A DNA stretch of 17,621 bases from Thermoplasmata archaeon (GTDB lineage Archaea > Thermoplasmatota > E2 > DHVEG-1). Below are positions 12,487-17,621 of the stretch, piece after piece. The stretch covers positions 1-17,621 of the forward strand of contig JAUWGL010000002.1 in NCBI GenBank assembly GCA_030606465.1, in the 5' to 3' direction. Both the position numbers and the translations under genes were made by a program. The notes under the pieces were generated by a model, which was given only the letters and a program-made list of their open reading frames with translations, had not been told where the DNA came from and ran no database searches. The first letter of the stretch is position 1; each line of letters begins with the position of its first letter.

Positions 12487-15198
12487 ATGAAAAAAACATC
12501 TTGTATAATAGTAGTTATAATTTTGTTATCAACAATGGTTTTAACAGTTGATCTTGTAAAAGGCCAGGAAAAAGAGGTAACATTTGTTAGTTCTGAACAA
12601 TATATGAAAGGATATCGATATAACATACAGGGATGGATCTATCTCCATATAGAAGGGGATCCCTATGAAAGAGGAGGGCAACACGGGTATCTCCTAGCAA
12701 GTGAAATTGTTGATATGTTGAATCGTTGGAGTAACACGATACACAATTATAAACTTGTAAAACCTCTAACCAAACATTTTTCTGAGTCAAGATATCAAAA
12801 GGTGTCAGAAGCCTGGTGGGATTTTTGTACAAAACAATGTCACAAGATGTACTGGGACAAATTCCCTGAGGAATACCAAAAGGAAATCGAAGGAATAGCA
12901 GCAGGGGTAAATGCAAGAGGAGGTCGGATCCATGGTAGAGATGTAAACTACAAGGATATTCTTACTTTGAATGAAATGTATGAATTCATGTCAAAACTTA
13001 CAAGGATGCCTAAAGGTCTTCATCCTTTACGAACTTTTTTTCATCAGTTAGAAAAAATTGAACCTAAGGCCTCTGATATCAAGGAATCTGATTTCATTGA
13101 TAGTTTTTTACAAACTAAAAACGCGGATCATTGTAATGGTTTTATTGCTACTGGTGATGCAACAACAGATGGTCAAATTGTTTTTTCACATTCAACTATC
13201 TGCGGGGGTGGTATCTGGTGGTGGACTTATTATATTTCTCTGCGTTGGAATGTGATGTTTGATGTTCAGCCAACAAAGGGTAACCGAGTGATAATGCCCT
13301 CTTCTCCAGGTCTCATTTGGAGTGATGAGGATTATTATCAAAATGACAATGGTATTGTTTTACTTGAAACGACAAATCCTCAAGGACTTTTTGATAACAA
13401 AGGACTGCCTCTTTCTGTTAGAGCACGTTCTGCAATGCAATATGGCAACAGCATCGATGATGTAATTTATCATCTCAGATATCGTAATGATGGGAGTATG
13501 AATGCTGTATGGCTTATCGGGGACGATAAAACTGGTGAAATAGCTCGTTTTGAACTCGGATACAAAGCACATGCAACATGGCGGACATATGATGGGTTTT
13601 ACTGGAGTGCAAACAATCCTATTGATACAAAGGTTAGAATAGAAAAATTTTATCCAAAAGAATATTTAAAAGGATTAATTTACAAATTTATTAACATACC
13701 TACATTAGAATATCAATCTATAAGGTACATGCCGGCTCCAAGGGACATTAAATATGAAGAGTTAGGGGAGAAATATTATGGTCAAATCGATATTGATGTT
13801 GTAAAAGAGATTATGTCTACACCTCCAATAGGTAGTTGGATTACCGATATTAAAATCACTGATTCAGCATTACTTGAACAGAATGGTATTTGGGCGTTTT
13901 TTGGTAAACCAAATGATGTTTTAAATCTTACAAATCTTGATAACCCTGAGCCAGAAATTCAGAGTGTGTACCCTAATGGTTGGGTGAGAATGTTCGGTGT
14001 TCCTTCTAAGAATGGTTTTGAGTTAATTCATCAATATGATGACATAGGTGGAGAAATAGACAATACTGATGTTATCTGGGAGTTTGACACAGAGAATAAT
14101 GTTAATGATTTCTTTTCATCTAGTGCAGTCTATGAAGATGTTCTTTATGTTTCTACATCCCATGGAAAAGTTTATGTTATTAATTCAACAAATGGGAATG
14201 TGAAATGGGAAAAAGATGTTGGAAGAAATCCTGCAACCCCTGTTGTTGAAGATGGTTTGGTTTTTGTTGGACATTCTGAGGGGTTATCTGTTTATGATTT
14301 AGATGGTGACATTAGATGGAAGGCATCATCTGGCGATGTAATTTCCAAGCCAGTTGTTATTGATGACTGTGTTGTTTTTGGGGATAACGTTGGATATCTT
14401 TATGTTTATAATATTGACAATGGGAAAGAACAATGGCATCTTAATCTCCCTGGTGAAATATATATATCTTCTTCTACCAGAGATAATTATGTTTATGTTA
14501 CTTCTGATGATAGTTGTTATGCTGTTAATTTAAAGGATCAGAAGGTTTCATGGAGTTTTCAAACAGATGGTATGATTACTTCTTCTCCTGTTTTTTCAAA
14601 TAATAAGGTGTTTTTTGCTTCATGGGATAATTATGTTTATGCTGTTGATGCATATTCTGGTGATCTTGAATGGTCTTATGAAACTGGTTGGGGCGTTGAT
14701 GTGTCTCCTGTTGTTTCTGATGATTTGGTTCTACTTGGATGTAATGATAATAATTTTTATGCGTTGAACAAAGATGATGGTAATCTTGAATGGGTGTATA
14801 CTTGTAATGCTGGCATACATTCAAATCCTGTTATATATGGTGAATATGTGTTTTTTGGCTGTGATGATGGCAGATTTTATACGTTAGATAAAACAAATGG
14901 GAATTTAGCATGGTTTTTTACTCCGAGTCATTCTATAAACAATAGTGATCTTTATAGTTATATTACAACGCCTATTGTTTCTGATCCAGTTGTTAATGAT
15001 GGTATTGTTTATTTAGGTGCGAGTGGAACTGTTTATGCTCTTGAAACTGGGACGGTAGAAGAAATAAAAACTGTTGGAAAAGAAGAAAAAGCAGGGTTGC
15101 CTACTATTACAGGGGTTTTTATTGTGCTTTCTTTACTTTGTGTTATATTGGTAACAATTCTTTATCTTTACTGGACTAAAAGAAGCGGGGTTAAATGA
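12487..15198 (+). CDS. Secreted C45-like Ntn-hydrolase fused to a PQQ/BamB-type beta-propeller, membrane anchored
   Basis: This 903-residue protein starts with a signal peptide (hydrophobic residues 6-20, likely cleavage after VKG at 24-26). Residues ~45-400 resemble the peptidase C45/acyltransferase (phospholipase-B-like) Ntn-hydrolases: HIEGDPYERGGQHG at 54-67, then DHCNGFIATGDATTDGQIVF at 214-233. Cys216 is the likely nucleophile, exposed by self-cleavage in the family. Residues ~528-855 form a beta-propeller, with tryptophans at 531, 574, 611, 650, 689, 729, 769 and 809, one per ~40-residue repeat, suggesting eight blades. A helix at ~874-895 before a basic tail would anchor it outside the membrane. 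The family cleaves amide bonds; the substrate is unknown. TGA overlaps the symporter ATG. The propeller half has strongly T-ending codons, unlike the hydrolase half. Confidence 0.85.
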   Translation: MKKTSCIIVVIILLSTMVLTVDLVKGQEKEVTFVSSEQYMKGYRYNIQGWIYLHIEGDPYERGGQHGYLLASEIVDMLNRWSNTIHNYKLVKPLTKHFSESRYQKVSEAWWDFCTKQCHKMYWDKFPEEYQKEIEGIAAGVNARGGRIHGRDVNYKDILTLNEMYEFMSKLTRMPKGLHPLRTFFHQLEKIEPKASDIKESDFIDSFLQTKNADHCNGFIATGDATTDGQIVFSHSTICGGGIWWWTYYISLRWNVMFDVQPTKGNRVIMPSSPGLIWSDEDYYQNDNGIVLLETTNPQGLFDNKGLPLSVRARSAMQYGNSIDDVIYHLRYRNDGSMNAVWLIGDDKTGEIARFELGYKAHATWRTYDGFYWSANNPIDTKVRIEKFYPKEYLKGLIYKFINIPTLEYQSIRYMPAPRDIKYEELGEKYYGQIDIDVVKEIMSTPPIGSWITDIKITDSALLEQNGIWAFFGKPNDVLNLTNLDNPEPEIQSVYPNGWVRMFGVPSKNGFELIHQYDDIGGEIDNTDVIWEFDTENNVNDFFSSSAVYEDVLYVSTSHGKVYVINSTNGNVKWEKDVGRNPATPVVEDGLVFVGHSEGLSVYDLDGDIRWKASSGDVISKPVVIDDCVVFGDNVGYLYVYNIDNGKEQWHLNLPGEIYISSSTRDNYVYVTSDDSCYAVNLKDQKVSWSFQTDGMITSSPVFSNNKVFFASWDNYVYAVDAYSGDLEWSYETGWGVDVSPVVSDDLVLLGCNDNNFYALNKDDGNLEWVYTCNAGIHSNPVIYGEYVFFGCDDGRFYTLDKTNGNLAWFFTPSHSINNSDLYSYITTPIVSDPVVNDGIVYLGASGTVYALETGTVEEIKTVGKEEKAGLPTITGVFIVLSLLCVILVTILYLYWTKRSGVK

Positions 15199-16655
15199 GT
15201 ATAATAATTCTTGCGTTTATTATTTATTTAGTTATTCTAGTACTCATAGGCGTTTGGTCTTCCAGATTTAATAAAACTCTTGATGATTTTTTAATAGCTG
15301 ATAGAAAACTTGGTACTTGGCCTGTTGCTATAAGCGCTGAAGCATCTGATATGAGTGGTTGGTTTGTTATGGGACTGCCTGGTAGGGCTTTTACATGTGG
15401 TATTAGTGCCATATGGACAGCTGTTGCTTGTTCTTTTGGTACTTTGTTTAACTGGAGTGTTATAGCGAAACGACTTCGGAGGTTTACTGAAAAACTACAT
15501 TCACTTACTATTCCTGATTTCCTAGAAGATCGATACGAGGACGACACACATCTTATTCGTGCTATTGCAACAATTATTATCACAGTATTTATGGTAGTAT
15601 ATGTCTCTGTATCACTTGTAGCAAGCGGATTGATAATCAGTGAAACATTTGGATGGGATTATCATACTGCGTTGATTCTTGGTTTTGCCATTATCACGTT
15701 CTACACACTTATGGGTGGTTTTTTTGCGGTAGCATGGACAGATGTATTCCAAGGACTACTCATAGTAGGAATACTAGTTATTCTGCCAATAATTGGTATC
15801 ATACGACTTGGAGGAATCGGTGAGGTTTTTAGTAGAATAGGAGAAATAGACAGCAATTATCTTTCACCAGGTTATGGCTATGGTGGTCTGTTGTTTTTGG
15901 TTTTTGCTTTTGCTAGTATGGCCTGGTTTTTTGGGTACCCTGGCCAGCCACATATTCTCACACGTTACATGGCTATAAGAGATGAAAAAAAACTATGGAA
16001 TAGTACAGCTATTGGTATGACCTGGGTTATTCTAAGTCTCTGGGGTGCAGTCTTAATAGGCATCATAGGTCTTGCAATGTTCAAAGGATTACCTGAACCT
16101 GAAAAAGTGATGCCTCTTATGGCTATGACTCTTCTACCAGAGTGGGCTGCAGGAATCGTTATCGCAGCTGTCACAGCTGCGATTATGTCCACTGCTGATT
16201 CACAGCTTCTAGTAGCAACATCATCAGTTGTTGAAGATGTCTATCATAAACTTATCAACCCAAGAGCAAATCAGAAAAAACTAGTCCAATATAGCAGGGT
16301 ATTTGTTCTTTTGTTATCATCTGTAGCTTTTTTACTGGCATTACAGAAAGGGGTGATTTATTTCCTTGTAGCTTTTGCATGGGGAGGGCTTGCTGCATCA
16401 TTTGGACCTTTAATTATACTATCTCTCTGGTGGAAACGAACCACTATGTGGGGGGCGATTGCTGGTATGATATCTGGTGCTGCAACAGTTATAATATGGG
16501 ATAAACTAGGAGTTGCCTCCTTCTTAAAAAACATGTCTGTACATGATGAATTAGTTGTTCCTGGTATGCTCCCTGCGTTTTTTATATCACTATGTTGCAT
16601 TATCATAGTTAGCTTGTTTACTGTTCCACCAAAGTCAAAACAGCTGTTTTTATGA
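15195..16655 (+). CDS. Sodium:solute symporter, PutP (proline symporter) type
   Basis: A 486-residue transporter of the SSS/LeuT fold, with a dozen or so hydrophobic segments. It is close in length to E. coli PutP. Family motifs include AEASDMSGWFVMGLPG at residues 48-63 (Asp52 and Ser54 correspond to PutP sodium-site residues), GYPGQPHILTRYM at 247-259 and MSTADSQLLV at 331-340, where Ser332 and Thr333 are the usual second sodium ligands. These favour a PutP-like amino-acid carrier over the panthothenate or glucose branches, but substrate is inferred. ATG overlaps the stop of the exported hydrolase (ATGA), so the two are translationally coupled. That suggests uptake of a product the hydrolase releases. 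A T-rich stretch follows the stop. Confidence 0.92.
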   Translation: MSIIILAFIIYLVILVLIGVWSSRFNKTLDDFLIADRKLGTWPVAISAEASDMSGWFVMGLPGRAFTCGISAIWTAVACSFGTLFNWSVIAKRLRRFTEKLHSLTIPDFLEDRYEDDTHLIRAIATIIITVFMVVYVSVSLVASGLIISETFGWDYHTALILGFAIITFYTLMGGFFAVAWTDVFQGLLIVGILVILPIIGIIRLGGIGEVFSRIGEIDSNYLSPGYGYGGLLFLVFAFASMAWFFGYPGQPHILTRYMAIRDEKKLWNSTAIGMTWVILSLWGAVLIGIIGLAMFKGLPEPEKVMPLMAMTLLPEWAAGIVIAAVTAAIMSTADSQLLVATSSVVEDVYHKLINPRANQKKLVQYSRVFVLLLSSVAFLLALQKGVIYFLVAFAWGGLAASFGPLIILSLWWKRTTMWGAIAGMISGAATVIIWDKLGVASFLKNMSVHDELVVPGMLPAFFISLCCIIIVSLFTVPPKSKQLFL

Positions 16656-16698
16656 AGAATCCAAAAAATGACAATGTCTAAACACATAAAAAAGGCTG

Positions 16699-16716
16699 TT
16701 TTATAGTTATATTTTT
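16699..16716 (+). terminator. T-rich terminator region after the symporter gene
   Basis: Runs of four (16699-16702) and five (16712-16716) T residues occur about 45-60 bases after the symporter stop. A 14-bp palindrome AAAACAGCTGTTTT at 16637-16650, overlapping the last symporter codons, may add to termination. Confidence 0.3.
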
Positions 16717-16770
16717 GTAGAAAAAGAAGAGGGTTTAAAAACAGAATTCAACAGGAGGGATATGCATCTA

Positions 16771-16809
16771 GGGTTTTCCAAATGAGGCCGAAACTCATTT
16801 GGAAAACCC
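16771..16809. repeat. Perfect 16-bp inverted repeat with 7-base loop
   Basis: GGGTTTTCCAAATGAG (16771-16786) is an exact reverse complement of CTCATTTGGAAAACCC (16794-16809), separated by GCCGAAA. It is not followed by a T tract, so it is not a standard terminator. I see no second copy in the window. Confidence 0.9.
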
Positions 16810-16875
16810 GATAAGAGATTATGAAAATTAAAAAAGATTAATATTATTATAACTTACTCTGGTTTTATCTTAGAT

Positions 16876-16896
16876 ACTATAAATGCCTATATAAAT
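16876..16896 (+). promoter_or_regulatory. Tandem TATA-like elements upstream of the PAS gene
   Basis: ACTATAAAT (16876-16884) and TATATAAAT (16888-16896) form a 12-base-spaced near repeat. The second would start transcription near 16918, leaving a ~50-base leader containing GAGGG at 16958-16962. Two boxes may reflect alternative starts. Confidence 0.4.
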
Positions 16897-16970
16897 GGTA
16901 AGTTAATATAAGATAGATAAGGATATAGCCGCCATATCAGGTATATATGGTTGGGATGAGGGCGTATCAT

Positions 16971-17621
16971 ATGTTAAGTAGTTCTGATAAATCTAGGAGA
17001 AATGTAAGTGAAGATTCTTATTCCATGCTTATGAACAGCAGCAATCCAGTTTTTGTGATAAATAGAAAAGGTAAATTTGCTGATGTGAATGATACGTTTT
17101 GTAAAAAAATTGGTATAAAGAAACATGAGGTACTTGATACTCCTGTCGGTGATGCGGAATTTCTTACTGAAGATTCCCGAAAAAAAGTTATGTTTCGACA
17201 TGTATCCCGTTTGATTGGGAAGGAAACACCAGTATACACTTTAGATGCTTTTACCAAGGGTGGGGATGTACTTTCTTTAGAGATTGATACTAAGCCTTTT
17301 GTAAAGCATGGGAAGGATGCTGGGGAGATAAGTATTGTTAGACGGATGACTAAGACATCTAAGAGTCGGGGAAGAAAGAAAACAGTGAAAAAACGCGATG
17401 ATGAAGTTACATATTTAATGGGGGAAATAAAACAGAAAAATGATGGGGTTAAACAGATAAAAAATGAGCTTGAACCAAGAGAGGAAGATCTAGATATATA
17501 CAGGAAAGACATGGATCGCATAAACAAAAGACTAAGGCAGAATGAGACAGAGTTAGAGGAAGCAAAATATGAAACTAGAAAACTGCAGGGTGAACTTGAA
17601 AATAAGCAGCAGGAATTAGAA
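16971..17621 (+). CDS. PAS-domain protein with long coiled coil (5' part only)
   Basis: The frame is open for 217 codons to the right edge, so the output domain is missing. Residues ~14-120 look like a PAS sensor (SYSMLMNSSNPVFVINRKGK, ADVNDTFCKKIGIKKHEVLD, then EIDTKPFV and GEISIVRRM). A very basic linker follows at ~127-140. From ~145 to the end it is a charged heptad-rich coiled coil (EIKQKNDGVKQIKNELEPRE and on). Archaeal PAS proteins usually continue into a histidine kinase or further PAS/GAF modules, but this cannot be seen here. I chose ATG 16971 because GAGGG at 16958-16962 lies eight bases before it; in-frame ATGs at 16956 and 16947 are possible. No membrane segment is visible so far. 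Confidence 0.85.
   Translation, partial: MLSSSDKSRRNVSEDSYSMLMNSSNPVFVINRKGKFADVNDTFCKKIGIKKHEVLDTPVGDAEFLTEDSRKKVMFRHVSRLIGKETPVYTLDAFTKGGDVLSLEIDTKPFVKHGKDAGEISIVRRMTKTSKSRGRKKTVKKRDDEVTYLMGEIKQKNDGVKQIKNELEPREEDLDIYRKDMDRINKRLRQNETELEEAKYETRKLQGELENKQQELE

Larger units (their letters stand above)
16656..16970. other. 315-bp intergenic region with terminator, hairpin and tandem TATA elements
   Basis: No convincing gene is present. From left to right it holds T-rich likely termination signals (16699-16716), a TATA-like GGTTTAAAAACAG near 16731-16743, a strong GGAGGGAT at 16754-16761 followed by a seven-codon mini-ORF (MHLGFSK, 16762-16785), a perfect 16-bp hairpin at 16771-16809, and an AT-rich promoter-like zone at 16876-16920. 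The combination could be a small RNA or leader-peptide locus, or simply a hairpin between two promoters. Confidence 0.5.

Noticed and set aside
14576..14824. His/Gln-rich minus-strand frame of 82 codons inside the propeller.
   Set aside because: It is an antisense product of repeated T-ending propeller codons, with no start signals.
15224..16687. Several minus-strand frames across the symporter (15224-15583, 15965-16192, 16358-16687).
   Set aside because: They are antisense shadows of a clear PutP-family protein with intact motifs.
16762..16785. Seven-codon ORF MHLGFSK as a real gene.
   Set aside because: The GGAGGG is only two bases from the ATG and the peptide shows no recognisable control codons. 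It is kept only as part of the hairpin observation.
17018..17527. A 169-codon minus-strand frame opposite the PAS gene.
   Set aside because: The plus frame shows PAS and heptad patterns, a ribosome binding site and promoter-like elements. The minus translation is Phe/Ser-rich with no recognisable domain.
1..17621. CRISPR arrays, tRNA or rRNA genes, transposons or phage genes.
   Set aside because: No regularly spaced repeats, cloverleaf-like segments, transposase motifs or terminal repeats with target duplications were seen by eye. A tRNAscan or repeat search would settle this.

Overview
The window is AT-rich archaeal chromosomal DNA. The gene content points to a euryarchaeal lineage: pantoate kinase plus archaeal CoaBC, a four-subunit 2-oxoacid:ferredoxin oxidoreductase, an Hjc-type Holliday junction resolvase, and TATA/BRE-like promoters alongside GGAGG(TGATC)-type ribosome binding sites. 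The form of the Hjc protein fits Thermoplasmatota-like archaea, but that is inference. I saw no CRISPR array, rRNA, tRNA, transposase or phage gene.  REGION 1 (1-792, minus): 5' part of an unrecognised archaeal gene, possibly DUF2193-like, running off the left edge.  REGION 2 (973-5397, plus): a tightly packed run of a thiamine-binding MTH1187-family protein, the gamma, delta, alpha and beta subunits of a thiamine-diphosphate-dependent 2-oxoacid:ferredoxin oxidoreductase, and two half-size MgtE-type divalent cation transporters. The second transporter gene is frameshifted at an A7 tract.  REGION 3 (5687-6924, plus): two overlapping genes for PhoU-TrkA_C proteins, probably cytosolic regulators of the MgtE pair.  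REGION 4 (6941-10075, minus): pantoate kinase, CoaBC, a universal stress protein and Hjc, the last starting from a promoter divergent to region 5.  REGION 5 (10175-12008, plus): a two-CBS protein with a C-terminal zinc ribbon, a four-CBS protein and an unrecognised zinc-ribbon protein. An AhpD-like CxxC protein faces them on the minus strand (12010-12354).  REGION 6 (12487-16655, plus): a secreted, membrane-anchored Ntn-hydrolase (C45-like) fused to a beta-propeller. It is translationally coupled to a PutP-type sodium/solute symporter.  REGION 7 (16656-17621): a 315-bp gap holding a perfect 16-bp hairpin, then the 5' part of a PAS/coiled-coil gene cut by the right edge.  HOW THE GENES MAY WORK TOGETHER (inference): regions 2-4 converge on oxidative decarboxylation of 2-oxoacids to acyl-CoA. 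The enzyme needs thiamine diphosphate with Mg2+ and CoA, and the neighbours include a thiamine binder, Mg2+ transporters with regulators, and two CoA-synthesis enzymes. Region 6 looks like a 'cleave outside, import the product' pair. The most interesting items are the hydrolase-propeller/symporter unit, the frameshifted MgtE half-transporter and the unexplained hairpin.
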